Source: CALOAD01 sp942491415 (GTDB lineage Bacteria > Cyanobacteriota > Vampirovibrionia > Gastranaerophilales > CALOAD01). From it: a stretch of 64,000 bases of DNA. The stretch covers positions 62,001 to 126,000 of the forward strand of contig CALOAD010000020.1 of NCBI GenBank assembly GCA_942491415.1. The letters are read 5' to 3'. The position numbers and the translations under genes were made by a program. Positions 53,398 through 63,305 of the stretch are shown here, in pieces (the first letter of the stretch is position 1; every line of letters starts with the position of its first letter). Below the pieces are notes generated by a model. That model was not told where the DNA came from and made no database searches. It worked only from the letters and a program-made list of their open reading frames with translations.

Positions 53398-53430
53398 GGT
53401 GATGCCTCCCAATTAAATTCTACAAATTCA

Positions 53431-53458
53431 ATTATATGCATTATTAAAAAGAAGACAA
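53431..53458 (-). promoter_or_regulatory. Sigma-70-type promoter of the HU gene
   Basis: On the minus strand TTGTCT (53458-53453), 16 bases, TATAAT (53436-53431), a consensus -10, about 34 bases upstream of the start codon. Confidence 0.75.
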
Positions 53459-53614
53459 GAAGTTTTTTTGCTGTAAAACAGCCTGCCTGATTAGGCTAAG
53501 TCTATCTAAAAACTAGTTACAATAGTAATTTATACCATTTTTAACATAAAAAATTATAGTTTAATTCATTAAGTTTTGTTAAGAAATAAAGCAATTTACC
53601 ATTTAAAGAGTGTT

Positions 53615-55255
53615 TTAAGTATTCTTATTTTCAATAGAATTTAGAAATCTTGTCATTAATATAGGAACCAAATTTGAACTTAAACAGTTAAAATCTATAA
53701 TAAAACAATTTATTCCCATATTTTCCAGGTTTTTTATATTATTAAAGTTATCTAAAATTTGATCTTCAAAAAGATGCATACGGCAAAATCCGTCCACAAT
53801 AAATGGCATTTTTCTCTTATTCCGAGGGTCAATAATTGCATAAATTCCTTTATGACATGGGGCAGAACAAGAAAGTCTTGATAGTATTGCATTGTCATTG
53901 TTTAATGGGCAAAGTCCCGAACTTGGTATTCTTTGACTGCCGGCTATTAAATATTTTCTTTTTTTTACTTTATTTTTTAGATTAGTGATGGATAGTTTTA
54001 AATCTTTAAAATTACTAAAATCAATTGCTGAAATTTTCTTTAATTTATTTAAGAAAATAATTGATTCACTATTTACTATATTTAGTCCGGATCCCAGTTC
54101 AATAGAAATATTGTCATATTCAAAATCTGTCGCAATTGTATTTAAAAAACCAAGGTTATTCACTATAATTGAATCGGGACGAGGATCTGAGAGCATTAAG
54201 TCTTTTACATACTCATATACTCTGTCAAAGTCTCTTTCTATTAGTATTTTAGGGGTGCTTACTGCGAGCTTTATTTGGTATTTATTACAAAACTCTTTAA
54301 TTTGTTCAAGAATCATATTAAAACTATTTTTTGCAAGGTCGGAAGTGTTTAGTATTTCCCCATAATCGATAGAGCTTACAGGATTAAATCCTATTTTTTT
54401 TATAAATTTTTCAAGCTGTAAAATTTGGTCTAAACTTGAAAATTTTAAACAAAGATTGGGTATATCTTTTTTACTAAGTTTTTCAGATATTTTTAATCGA
54501 GTTTTTTTACAATTCCAGTCAAAAGGTTCAATGTTTTTCTTAAAGCCAAAATCAGCACCTGTAGAACTTATCAATTCCTTTGAAAAATGGTTGGAGGTGT
54601 ATATACAAGAGCCTTTAATCTTGAAGGGTAATTTTTCAGCCTTAAAATGTTCAGGATCTTCTATAATTTCTTTAATGACTTTTAATGAAATCATAAACTC
54701 TTTTGAGGAGCTAAATTCACCTTTTACAATAACTCCATTAATTGAATTTTGTTTTTTTATATCATTGATTATCCAGGGAAGATTATCGCTATTGATTAAA
54801 AGCTTATGTTTTGTAAACTTTTTTATTTTATTTATGTTTTTTATATAAATTTCTTCAGTTATATTAATATTTATTAATTTATTTATGTTTTTAAAAAAAT
54901 CAATACTTGATAAATTATGTATATCAAGCCCGGAGTCAATTACAATGTCTTTATTTGTGTCAATATCTTCTATATAGCTCAAGGAAGACAAGTCATTGAA
55001 AATAAAGCCCTTGATTGAAGTATTATTTAGGCTGTCAATGACGTATTTAACTGATTCCAGCTGATTTTCATAGATATTACTTTCGAATCTTATGTATAAA
55101 TCAACGTTAAGCTCTTGAGAACTCTTTAGAAAAGACGTAATAAGTCTTAAATTGCTGTTGAAAGGGGCTTTTGCCGTGAAGAATGCTTTTTTGAAACCCA
55201 TATTTGTCGCTATATTGATATCTTCTAGAGTGTTTATAGGTACAAATATTTTCAT
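53615..55255 (-). CDS. Divergent U32-type peptidase/tRNA-hydroxylase-like protein
   Basis: 546 residues. The N-terminal 500 residues look like tandem TIM-type segments with many I/L/N-rich strands (LNNTSIKGFIFNDLSS). VNNLGFLNTIA and IELGSGLNIVNSESIIFLNKLKK match the U32 core; SGLCPLNN and CSAPCHKG provide the cysteines, then DGFCRMHLFEDQILDNFNNIKNLENMGINCFIIDF matches the C-terminal element. U32 proteins include RlhA, TrhP and UbiU, Fe-S hydroxylases using O2-independent oxygen sources. The overall identity is low, so the reaction is unknown. Confidence 0.6.
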   Translation of the reverse strand: MKIFVPINTLEDINIATNMGFKKAFFTAKAPFNSNLRLITSFLKSSQELNVDLYIRFESNIYENQLESVKYVIDSLNNTSIKGFIFNDLSSLSYIEDIDTNKDIVIDSGLDIHNLSSIDFFKNINKLININITEEIYIKNINKIKKFTKHKLLINSDNLPWIINDIKKQNSINGVIVKGEFSSSKEFMISLKVIKEIIEDPEHFKAEKLPFKIKGSCIYTSNHFSKELISSTGADFGFKKNIEPFDWNCKKTRLKISEKLSKKDIPNLCLKFSSLDQILQLEKFIKKIGFNPVSSIDYGEILNTSDLAKNSFNMILEQIKEFCNKYQIKLAVSTPKILIERDFDRVYEYVKDLMLSDPRPDSIIVNNLGFLNTIATDFEYDNISIELGSGLNIVNSESIIFLNKLKKISAIDFSNFKDLKLSITNLKNKVKKRKYLIAGSQRIPSSGLCPLNNDNAILSRLSCSAPCHKGIYAIIDPRNKRKMPFIVDGFCRMHLFEDQILDNFNNIKNLENMGINCFIIDFNCLSSNLVPILMTRFLNSIENKNT

Positions 55256-55459
55256 AAAAATCTTTTAACCTTTTTCAGCTTAGCCTTAAAATAATATTAT
55301 AAAATTGAAATATGTTTTTAATTTTCTTAAATATAAGTTAAAATAATACGTAATTCAAAAAAACAAAAATCATTTATATAAATGATACTCAAATGCTTTA
55401 ATATAATTAGAATATTTATTAGAAAACTTTTATTTAATTTATGAATTTAGAGATTACAA

Positions 55460-56242
55460 ATGAAAATTTTTTTTAAAACTTACTTAGGGATATTCTTATG
55501 TTTGGTTATTAGTGTAGGACTTTCTTCTTGCAAAAAACAACCCGAACATAATCCTTTAACATTAGATGATTATAAATCTTCCGATATTCAAAATAAAGCA
55601 ACGGAAGAAGAACCTGAAGAAAATGTTATTGTTTCTATTGGGAATTTTGGACGAACAAGTCTATTTGTTCCTTACAAGGAAAAAGATCTCTTTTTAAAAG
55701 TTAATTATTCTACAAAAAAAATCTTAAAAAGAACGGAAGGGTTTGATTATGATCTACCTCCTTCAGTAATGGATCCTGAAGGAAATCCTGAAATGCAAGA
55801 GCTTTTAAAAGCAAAAGTTTCAGGTATTTTGTATGATGATATTAATCCGTCCGCTATTATAAACATTATGAAAGAAGATCATTTAGTTCATATTGGTGAT
55901 TCTATATTTGATTTTTATATTGAAGATATTACAAAACAAAAAGTAACTATTAGATGTGGCTTTAATTCTTATAAAGCTGGAATAGGGGAAGTAGTAGAAG
56001 GTAAAGTTGTAGAAAATAATGTGTTCGACCTCGAAAATAAATTCGCCGGGGGAAGAGAAATTCCGGAAGAAAATTTTGATGTGGACATAAACATTGACGA
56101 AGATATCATTAATGTTGAAGAAAATATTCCTGCAGTTGAAGCTCCTAAAGAGATTACAAAGAACACAGAACCGATAAATGAAAATAAAAACAACTTAGAA
56201 AAAGAAAAAGTAGATAATGAAAATAAAAGTTCAAAAAACTAA
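55460..56242 (+). CDS. PilP/GspC-like lipoprotein of a pilus/secretion system
   Basis: 260 residues. Signal peptide with lipobox LSSC (cysteine about 24). The central part VSGILYDDINPSAIINIMKEDHLVHIGDSIFDFYIEDITKQKVTIRC resembles the homology region of PilP/GspC, which binds the secretin. The C-terminal 60 residues are acidic and lysine/asparagine-rich and may be disordered. It immediately precedes the secretin gene, the usual place for such a partner. ATTACAA precedes the ATG without a good ribosome site. Confidence 0.65.
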   Translation: MKIFFKTYLGIFLCLVISVGLSSCKKQPEHNPLTLDDYKSSDIQNKATEEEPEENVIVSIGNFGRTSLFVPYKEKDLFLKVNYSTKKILKRTEGFDYDLPPSVMDPEGNPEMQELLKAKVSGILYDDINPSAIINIMKEDHLVHIGDSIFDFYIEDITKQKVTIRCGFNSYKAGIGEVVEGKVVENNVFDLENKFAGGREIPEENFDVDINIDEDIINVEENIPAVEAPKEITKNTEPINENKNNLEKEKVDNENKSSKN

Positions 56243-56262
56243 ATTAAGGAGCCTTGTTTAGA

Positions 56263-58197
56263 ATGAATGAGAGTCGCACAAATATACCAAAACTGATAAT
56301 GAGTTGTTGCCTTGGTGCTTCAATGTTTTGTTCTCCTGCTTTTGCGGTTGATGATAATGAAGAAATGACTGTTTTAGAAACACAAGAAGTGCAGGAAGTA
56401 GTGCTTCCAAGAGAACAGGTACCTATAATAAAAGGATTAACAACTGTTGATGATTCAATCAATCTAAAAGGTGGCGTTACAATTGCGCAGGAAGATCAAC
56501 GGGTCGATCTTAGCCTTAGAAATTCTGATGTAAGACAAGTTTTAAGAATGCTTGCAGACAAAGCAGAATTAAACATCATTTTCCATGATTCTGTATCAGG
56601 AAGTGTAACTTTAGATTTAGTCAATGTTTCTTTAAATAAAGCTTTTGAATATGTATTAACTATTGGCAACCTTAGATATTGGGTAGATGAAGAGACTCTT
56701 ATTATTGCGACTCAAGAGGCTTCAGGTAAATTAGGCGTTAATAAACAGGTAATAAAACCAATAAAAATCAAATACTTAGCGGCAGAAAAAATCGCTGATT
56801 TTCTTAACGATAACATATTTGGGCTTAACAATCCCGGGTTAAGCGGTGATAAAATTGTCGTTACAAACCCCAGAAAAAATGAAATCCTTATTTTTGGAAG
56901 TAAAAAAGATATAGCTTTAGCTGAAAAAGTTGTTGATCACTTAGATACAAAACCGGAAATATCAACATTTAATGTAAATCACATTAAACCTGATGAAATG
57001 GCGGATCTTCTTTGTCAAACCGTATTTGAAAAAGAAGATGAAAGTAATAGCAGTAGCAGTAGTAGTAGCGATAGTGATGGTGAGAGCAATCTCGGTAGCG
57101 GTGTAATTGCCTGTCGTGCTTCTGATGATGGGGAGAGTAGTAGTAAAAGCAATAGTAACGATGATAGTAGTTCTGATGGAACTCTTCAATCTTTTGATGC
57201 TAATGCTTATACTGTTTTATACTATCCTGAAAATAACACTATAAGTGTAATGGGTGCTACAAAAGAGCAGATTTTATTAGCTGAAGAATTTATTAATAAA
57301 ACCGATAAAAAACAACCTCAGGTATGCCTTGAACTTTCTATTGTAGAGCTCAATGAAGATGGAAGTAAAGCATTATCTTCAACCTGGGCGTATTATAATA
57401 AAAGATGGGGTATAGACGCAGGGTATGGAGCTGCTTCTAACGGAGATGCTTGGGATGGAAAAACCGGAACTCCTTTAGCAAGAGTTATTAAAAAATGGGT
57501 TCCCGATCCTAATGATCCCACTACATTAATAGAAAAAGATTTCACAATTCCGGGGGGACATTATTTAAGCGGGGGTGGAGATAGCGTTATTGATGGTAAT
57601 ACTTGGGACAATATTCAGAACCCTGTTTATCAAAAATCGTTAGCTCATCATATTTCATTCCTTGTAAGTAGTTCAAAAGGTAGAACTCTTGCAAATCCAA
57701 AAATTATCGCTACAAATAATAAAACTTCAAAAATAAATCTTACATCAGAATACCTTGCCAGAAGAGAAATTGTAAGAGAAACTACTGATGCAGGTACAAT
57801 TACCACAACTACATATGAATCAGGAGATGCAGGGATAAAAATCGAAATCACTCCCACAATTTCCCCTAATGGTTTTGTGACAATGGATATAAAACCCTCT
57901 TATTCAACAATTAGGCAGCAAATGAAAGATAGTACCGGCGGAATTATAATGACCTTTTTAAACGAAAGGGAGTTAGAATTAGAAGATGTAAGGGTAAGAG
58001 ATGGTGAAACGCTTATTATTGGCGGACTTGTTCAAGAAGTTGAAACAAACTCTGTTCAGAAAGTTCCATTCTTGGGAGATTTACCTTTCATCGGATCTTT
58101 ATTTAGAAGTTCGGCAAAAGATAAAGGAAAGTCAGAGCTTATAATAATGGTAACTCCTAAAATAATTGAAGATGAAGTTACTGAAGATTCTGTATAA
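56263..58197 (+). CDS. pilQ: Secretin (PilQ/GspD family)
   Basis: 644 residues from ATG at 56263 (AAGGAG is 11 bases upstream; a TTG at 56254 is closer to it). Signal peptide about 1-27 (SCCLGASMFCSPAFA). N0 and N1 domains: VDLSLRNSDVRQVLRMLADKAELNIIF and KYLAAEKIADFLNDNIFG. Then an insert rich in serine and aspartate (57040-57180), and the C-terminal secretin gate with RVRDGETLIIGGL and VPFLGDLPFIGSLFR. It forms the outer-membrane channel for pili or T2SS substrates. Confidence 0.9.
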   Translation: MNESRTNIPKLIMSCCLGASMFCSPAFAVDDNEEMTVLETQEVQEVVLPREQVPIIKGLTTVDDSINLKGGVTIAQEDQRVDLSLRNSDVRQVLRMLADKAELNIIFHDSVSGSVTLDLVNVSLNKAFEYVLTIGNLRYWVDEETLIIATQEASGKLGVNKQVIKPIKIKYLAAEKIADFLNDNIFGLNNPGLSGDKIVVTNPRKNEILIFGSKKDIALAEKVVDHLDTKPEISTFNVNHIKPDEMADLLCQTVFEKEDESNSSSSSSSDSDGESNLGSGVIACRASDDGESSSKSNSNDDSSSDGTLQSFDANAYTVLYYPENNTISVMGATKEQILLAEEFINKTDKKQPQVCLELSIVELNEDGSKALSSTWAYYNKRWGIDAGYGAASNGDAWDGKTGTPLARVIKKWVPDPNDPTTLIEKDFTIPGGHYLSGGGDSVIDGNTWDNIQNPVYQKSLAHHISFLVSSSKGRTLANPKIIATNNKTSKINLTSEYLARREIVRETTDAGTITTTTYESGDAGIKIEITPTISPNGFVTMDIKPSYSTIRQQMKDSTGGIIMTFLNERELELEDVRVRDGETLIIGGLVQEVETNSVQKVPFLGDLPFIGSLFRSSAKDKGKSELIIMVTPKIIEDEVTEDSV

Positions 58198-58228
58198 AAT
58201 TATAAAAAGAGTAGAAAGTGGTGTATAA

Positions 58229-60301
58229 ATGAGCGCTCAAGTCGTTGAAAAATTAAGAAGGAATATAAATAAGGAATATGTGAATAAATTTCCTCTTAAT
58301 GTTTTGAAAGAAGAGCAATTTATTCCTATAAGTGTGCAAGGTAATGTGCTTTTTGTAGGGGTTGTAGATGCAAAAAATACATCAAAGTTAGAAAGAATAA
58401 AACAAAAGGTTAAAGATACTCTTGATGTTGGTATAAAATCTTTACCTATAACATTGGATCATTTTAATGAATTAATATCAGATTTTGACGAGGAAAGTGT
58501 TGATATTGCTGTACCTGTTGAACAATCCATAACAGAATCAGAACCTTCATCTCCTGCTTTTCAAAAACCTGTTTATCAGCCGGGACAACCTAAAAAACGT
58601 CTAGGAGATATACTTTGTGATGCGGGTTTAATTACTCAAGAGCAATTAATGAATGCTCTTGCAGAAAGTAAAAAATATGGAGATCCTTTAGGTTCAACGC
58701 TTGTTAAGCTGGATTATTTATCTGTTGAACAATTGGCTGACGCTTTATCAGCTCAACAAGGTATTGAACATGTTGAAGCCAGTCAACTAAATATTGATAA
58801 ACAGGTTATGGGTCTTTTGCCTGAAGATTTTGTTAAGTCAAATAAAGTTGTACCAATAAGCACAGACGGTAAAAACTTAACTGTCGCAATGGTAAACCCC
58901 AGTGATAAAACTGCTTTAAATGAAATAATTTATATGACAGGTCTTATGCCCTGTCCAAAACTTATAACTCACGTTGAGTATAAAAATTGTATTGAAAAAT
59001 ATTTTAAAGCTTTTAAACGCACAGAAAAAATCATCGCCGCTGTTAGTGAAGAAGGTACTTCTGCAGGGCAAACATTGTGGGAAATGGTAGAAAAGGAATT
59101 ACAAGATAATTCCAGCGCTGTTGCAAAATTTGCAAACCAGATAATTACTGATGCAATAGATTTAAAAGCCAGTGATATTCATATTGAGCCACGTTTTGGA
59201 AAATATATTGTAAGATACAGAATAGATGGCATTTTGAAAAAAGTGTTAGATATTCCTGAAAAAATTGAATCTTCAATAATTTCAAGATTTAAAGTTATCT
59301 CAAGGATGAATATAGCTGAGCATAGACGCGCTCAAGATGGTACATTTTCACTTAAACACCGAAGTATACCTTTTGATTTTAGGATAAATACTCTTCCTGT
59401 AGGCAATAAAGAAAAAATGGTTATCAGAATATTACAACCAAGCGTGAGTATATCTTCTGATGATACAGAAATAAACATAGTAGGAGCTGCAAATGAAGAG
59501 ATTGAAAAAATAAAATTAATGACCTCAGCCCCCAATGGAATTATTCTCACTTCAGGTCCGACCGGTAGTGGTAAAACAACCACATTATATTCTGTTTTAA
59601 AGACTTTAAATGATGAAAGTGTTAATATTACAACGGTTGAAGACCCAATAGAAATAAGACTTGATGGTGTCAATCAAACACAAGTTAATCCTAAAGCCGA
59701 TATAACTTTTGCTAATTGCATGAGAGCAATTTTAAGACAAGATCCGGATATTATTCTTGTTGGTGAAATTAGAGATTATGAAACCTTAGAAGTTGCCATT
59801 AGTGCTGCTTTAACAGGTCACCTTGTGTTAAGTACTATTCACACAAATAGTGCTGCTGCTACAATTACAAGACTTATTGAAATGGGTGCTCAAGATTATT
59901 TGATAGCTTCATCTATAGAAGGTGTTATAGCTCAAAGGCTTGTTAGAAAATTATGTTCATTGTGCAAAGAAAAATATACACCTTCTTTGAAGGAAGCCAG
60001 GATGGTTATAGCTCAACCTGAAGATATTGAAAAATTCACAAAAACAGAAATTTATAAACCGGTGGGTTGTGAAAAATGTAACTATAACGGTTATGTAGGT
60101 CGTATCGGTGTATATGAAGTTATGCAGATCAATAGAGAAATTAAAAAATTAATAGCTCAATCTGCTCCCGATGTTGAAATAGAAGAAGTTGCAGTTAGTT
60201 GCGGTATGAAAACTCTTAATCAAGCTTGTTTAGCGCATATTTTAAATGGCGATACAACTATCAGTGAATTTGTAAGAGTTCTGGGTGTTGTTACCGATTA
60301 A
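58229..60301 (+). CDS. pilB: PilB/GspE-type assembly ATPase
   Basis: 690 residues. Two MshEN-like N-terminal domains (about 1-90 and 125-265), then the ATPase: Walker A G443-PTGSGKTT, an Asp box (DPDIILVGEIRDYETLE), and GHLVLSTIHTN. Zinc-type tetracysteine CSLC...CEKC in KLCSLCKEKY and VGCEKCNYNGYVGRIGVYEVM supports GspE/PilB. It powers assembly of a pilus from pilins. It follows the secretin gene by 31 bases; a spacer of 22 bases separates it from pilC. Confidence 0.93.
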   Translation: MSAQVVEKLRRNINKEYVNKFPLNVLKEEQFIPISVQGNVLFVGVVDAKNTSKLERIKQKVKDTLDVGIKSLPITLDHFNELISDFDEESVDIAVPVEQSITESEPSSPAFQKPVYQPGQPKKRLGDILCDAGLITQEQLMNALAESKKYGDPLGSTLVKLDYLSVEQLADALSAQQGIEHVEASQLNIDKQVMGLLPEDFVKSNKVVPISTDGKNLTVAMVNPSDKTALNEIIYMTGLMPCPKLITHVEYKNCIEKYFKAFKRTEKIIAAVSEEGTSAGQTLWEMVEKELQDNSSAVAKFANQIITDAIDLKASDIHIEPRFGKYIVRYRIDGILKKVLDIPEKIESSIISRFKVISRMNIAEHRRAQDGTFSLKHRSIPFDFRINTLPVGNKEKMVIRILQPSVSISSDDTEINIVGAANEEIEKIKLMTSAPNGIILTSGPTGSGKTTTLYSVLKTLNDESVNITTVEDPIEIRLDGVNQTQVNPKADITFANCMRAILRQDPDIILVGEIRDYETLEVAISAALTGHLVLSTIHTNSAAATITRLIEMGAQDYLIASSIEGVIAQRLVRKLCSLCKEKYTPSLKEARMVIAQPEDIEKFTKTEIYKPVGCEKCNYNGYVGRIGVYEVMQINREIKKLIAQSAPDVEIEEVAVSCGMKTLNQACLAHILNGDTTISEFVRVLGVVTD

Positions 60302-60323
60302 TTAATAAGGATTAAAGATACAA

Positions 60324-60518
60324 ATGTCAGTATATGATTATTTAGCTTTAAAAAACGGTAGTGAAATAGTAAGAGGAAAAATCGAAGCAAGTTCTTTAAA
60401 GGAAGCCAGAGAGCTTGTGAGGAATATGAACCTTGTTCCTACTAAAATTTCAGACCAAACATCGGGACATGTTAAAACACAAGTTGTAATAAAAAAAGAA
60501 AAACCTCAAAAAGCTTAA
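60324..60518 (+). CDS. N-terminal fragment of PilC/GspF, separate frame
   Basis: 64 residues: VYDYLALKNGSEIVRGKIEASSLKEARELVRNMNLVPTKIS is the classic cytoplasmic N-terminal element of PilC/GspF (Y-x-A-x-D-x-G-x-x-x-x-G-x-I-E-A). The frame ends TAA one base before an ATG (TAATATG) that starts the rest of PilC in a +1 frame. Whether this is a natural split or a frameshift is unsettled; the two parts fit end to end. Confidence 0.7.
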   Translation: MSVYDYLALKNGSEIVRGKIEASSLKEARELVRNMNLVPTKISDQTSGHVKTQVVIKKEKPQKA

Positions 60519-60519
60519 T

Positions 60520-61545
60520 ATGAGGGAAAAAATTGATTTTACGAATACCCTTAGAATAATGACAAAAACAGGTGTTCCAATTATTGAAGCTTTGATATTC
60601 ATTGAAAATAATACAGCCAGTGTAAAAACTCAAAAGGTAGCCGGAGAGCTGCGAAGGCAAATCATAGCGGGTGCAACTCTTGCCGATACAATTGAAAGAT
60701 ATCCTCATATATTTGATCATGTATACACAGGTCTTGTGCGAGCAGGTGAGGAAAGTGGTGAGCTGGATGAGACACTTGGCAGAATGTCAGAACTTCTCGA
60801 TAAGCAAGACAGAATAAAAAGTAAGGTCATTGGAACTCTTATGTATCCTGCCTTTGTAATAGTTTTGGCAATGTTAGTAGTTCTTGTTATGTTAATGTTC
60901 GTATTTCCTTCTTTTAAAGATATGTACGACAATATGGGAAAAGAACTTCCTTTTATCACTCAAGCTTGCATGAATGTGGGTACGTTTCTTAAAACATACT
61001 GGTATACGGTTCCTTTTGGATTGGGAGCATTTTTCTATGGTTTGTTTTATATGTTTAAATGGCCTGTTTCTAGGCGAATAATAGATCGAAATGTTTTGCA
61101 TATTCCGTTGCTTAGTAAATTTGTTAAATATTCTTCATTGTCAAACTTTGTATCGGTTATGTTTGTAGCCTATGAAGCCGGTGTTCCGATTGTAGATTGT
61201 TTGTATTTATCAAATATGACTATTCATAACCATACATTACATGAAGCTATAAAAAGTGCAGCTGTAAGGGTGCAGCGTGGTACTCAGCTTTCGGTGGCAC
61301 TTAACGCAACGAATTTATTACCTAAAATACTTATGTTTATGGTTTCTACCGGTGAGCAATCCGGTATGTTAGGTGAAATGTTAAAGCAAGCTTCTTTGCA
61401 TATTGATACAGAACTGGAAAAGGTTATTGATGCCCTTACTAAATTAATAGAACCTTTTATGTTGGTGTTTATAGGTTTTATCGTGTTGGTGTTGGCTCTA
61501 GCACTGTACTTGCCTTTATTCCAATCTTATGCGAATATAATGTAA
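60520..61545 (+). CDS. pilC: Inner-membrane assembly protein PilC/GspF, main part
   Basis: 341 residues. Two GspF domains: DFTNTLRIMTKTGVPIIEALIFIENN with GELRRQIIAGATLADTIERYP and GLVRAGEESGELDETL, and later FVSVMFVAYEAGVPIVDCLYLSN with VSTGEQSGMLGEMLKQASLHIDTELE. Three membrane segments are seen. It lacks only the N-terminal tail, which the preceding 64-aa frame supplies. It forms the platform for the ATPase in the pilus or secretion motor. Confidence 0.88.
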   Translation: MREKIDFTNTLRIMTKTGVPIIEALIFIENNTASVKTQKVAGELRRQIIAGATLADTIERYPHIFDHVYTGLVRAGEESGELDETLGRMSELLDKQDRIKSKVIGTLMYPAFVIVLAMLVVLVMLMFVFPSFKDMYDNMGKELPFITQACMNVGTFLKTYWYTVPFGLGAFFYGLFYMFKWPVSRRIIDRNVLHIPLLSKFVKYSSLSNFVSVMFVAYEAGVPIVDCLYLSNMTIHNHTLHEAIKSAAVRVQRGTQLSVALNATNLLPKILMFMVSTGEQSGMLGEMLKQASLHIDTELEKVIDALTKLIEPFMLVFIGFIVLVLALALYLPLFQSYANIM

Positions 61546-61563
61546 ATTGAAAATGAAGGTAAT

Positions 61564-61878
61564 ATGATGGTAAATAATTTTTTTGAACAAGAAATGAGTG
61601 AATCAGAAATACAGGATTTTGTTGCAGGCGTTTGGTCTGAAAAAGTTCTTGTAATTACTGAAGATTATGAAATAAAAGGTTATGTTTTCCTTCCCAAAAC
61701 AGGAAGAAAAAATAGAATTTTATCGGATATTTTAAATGGAAAAAAACGTTTTGTTGCAATCAAAGATTGTGAAATTACACATAGGAAAACACCTAATAGA
61801 AAAGTTGAAGTGCATGATTTTATTCAATTAAATTTAGAACAAATAATCATGCTAAGACCTGCGTTTAGAAACGAATAG
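61564..61878 (+). CDS. Unknown 104-aa protein at the end of the pilus operon
   Basis: Starts 18 bases after pilC; a second in-frame ATG is adjacent. SEIQDFVAGVWSEKVLVITEDYEIKGYVFLPK and GKKRFVAIKDCEITHRK then VHDFIQLNLEQIIMLRP make a beta-barrel-like pattern. It may be a small cytosolic pilus-associated protein, but no family is recognised. Its position links it to pilus function. Confidence 0.55.
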   Translation: MMVNNFFEQEMSESEIQDFVAGVWSEKVLVITEDYEIKGYVFLPKTGRKNRILSDILNGKKRFVAIKDCEITHRKTPNRKVEVHDFIQLNLEQIIMLRPAFRNE

Positions 61879-61919
61879 AATTAAGCATTTTAATATTATA
61901 ATTTTTCAAAAGAGTTTTA

Positions 61920-62390
61920 TTATTTATGATAAGGCTCTTTTTTTATGATTTTAAAAGCCCTGTATATTTGCTCTAGCAAAAATAATCTTGCAAGCTGGTG
62001 AGGTAATGTCATTTTAGACATACTCAATTGAAAATCAGCCCTTTTAGTAATAGAGCAATGAAGTCCGACAGCTCCGCCTATTATAAAAACAAGTTGATTG
62101 ATCCCGCTTATATTCAGTTCGTTTATTTTCTTTGCAAGTCCTTGAGAGCAAAGTTCTTTTCCTTTTACTTCCATTGCAATTACATAGGCGGAATCATTTA
62201 TCAAATTCAATATCTTTTGCGCTTCTATTTGCTTACACTTTTCTTCTTGATCCTGATATTTCAATGTTTCGGCTGGTATTTCTATTGTCTTTAATGTTGA
62301 ATAAGGCTGAATTCGTTTTATAAATTCTTCGATGCCTTGTTTTATATATTTTTCTCGAATTTTTCCTACTGCAATTACTTTTATATTCAT
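61920..62390 (-). CDS. rlmH: 23S rRNA (pseudouridine1915-N3)-methyltransferase
   Basis: 156 residues, the normal length. VIAVGKIREKYIKQGIEEFIKRI at the start and FIIGGAVGLHC with LSMSKMTLPHQLARLFLLEQIYRAFKI at the end are the SPOUT-type RlmH signatures, including the C-terminal Y-H that orders the active site. It methylates N3 of pseudouridine at helix 69. Its start is 8 bases after the stop of the upstream metallo-hydrolase gene. Confidence 0.95.
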   Translation of the reverse strand: MNIKVIAVGKIREKYIKQGIEEFIKRIQPYSTLKTIEIPAETLKYQDQEEKCKQIEAQKILNLINDSAYVIAMEVKGKELCSQGLAKKINELNISGINQLVFIIGGAVGLHCSITKRADFQLSMSKMTLPHQLARLFLLEQIYRAFKIIKKEPYHK

Positions 62391-62398
62391 AAATACCG

Positions 62399-63235
62399 TT
62401 ACTTTTGTATTATACTGCCGACCCCAATAGGTGTGACCTCAAAGTGTTTTGCCAATGAAGATTTAGCGTAAAAATCCGTGCAATGACAAGGATGTATTTG
62501 CTTTATATTTTGTTTTTTAAAATAACTAATAGTGTTTTCAATAAGCTCATCCAGAGAATTAAGAAGGTGAAATCCACCTATAACATCAACTATACGATCA
62601 TCATTACAAACGTTTTTAGCCTGTTCGATAATATTACAAATACCTGAGTGAGAACAACCTGTTATTATAGTAATACCCTCGTTAGATTTATAAGCCAGAG
62701 CTGTATCATCAAGCATAAGATCTTGTTTTAGTTCGTTATTTTTAACCTGACATGACTTATACGGCATTCCTTCAAAATCGTTTTGACGGTTGATCTCGCC
62801 TAAAAATACAAGATTATTTGTGATCCAAAAAGGTTTTTTATTTAAATTGAGCATGAAGTTCATTGCCAGTTTTTCTTTAGAAAGTAAAGAACCCACCTCT
62901 CCAAAATCACCATAGGTTTTGGAGGTTAAAGCTTCAGGATGTGCAATAAGTTCAGGTTTTTTGTGTGGTTGTTTAAAATAAACTGCTTCGGTTAATTTTC
63001 TTATAAGGGGTATAAGCCCCCAAGTATGGTCTAAATGACCGTGAGACAAGACTATATAGTCTAAATCAAGAAGACTTTCATTCATTTTTTGAGCGTTTTC
63101 AATGAAAATTTCTGAATAACCGGCATCAAATAATATTTTTTTCTTATCAACTTCTAAAAGTAATGAAAAAGCAGGTTCTGCCTTGTAATATTTGCCTATT
63201 AGTGTGTTGTTATCAACTAGAACTGTTATTTTCAT
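62399..63235 (-). CDS. Metallo-beta-lactamase-fold hydrolase (COG1237-type)
   Basis: 278 residues. ILFDAGYSEIF, then the zinc motif SHGHLDHTWG, GCSHSGICNIIEQAK and the C-terminal HCTDF are the pattern of the subfamily related to archaeal dihydropterin ribofuranosylaminobenzene phosphate synthases, but bacterial members have no settled reaction. It is cotranscribed with rlmH. Confidence 0.8.
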   Translation of the reverse strand: MKITVLVDNNTLIGKYYKAEPAFSLLLEVDKKKILFDAGYSEIFIENAQKMNESLLDLDYIVLSHGHLDHTWGLIPLIRKLTEAVYFKQPHKKPELIAHPEALTSKTYGDFGEVGSLLSKEKLAMNFMLNLNKKPFWITNNLVFLGEINRQNDFEGMPYKSCQVKNNELKQDLMLDDTALAYKSNEGITIITGCSHSGICNIIEQAKNVCNDDRIVDVIGGFHLLNSLDELIENTISYFKKQNIKQIHPCHCTDFYAKSSLAKHFEVTPIGVGSIIQK

Positions 63236-63305
63236 TGTTTTTTATTCCTTTAACTTTTTTAATTCCGGCATGGGTAGTTGATTTTAAAACTACATCCAAA
63301 TGATT

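Noticed and set aside
59332..59673. 113-aa minus-strand frame inside pilB
   Set aside because: It is the antisense shadow of the conserved ATPase core.
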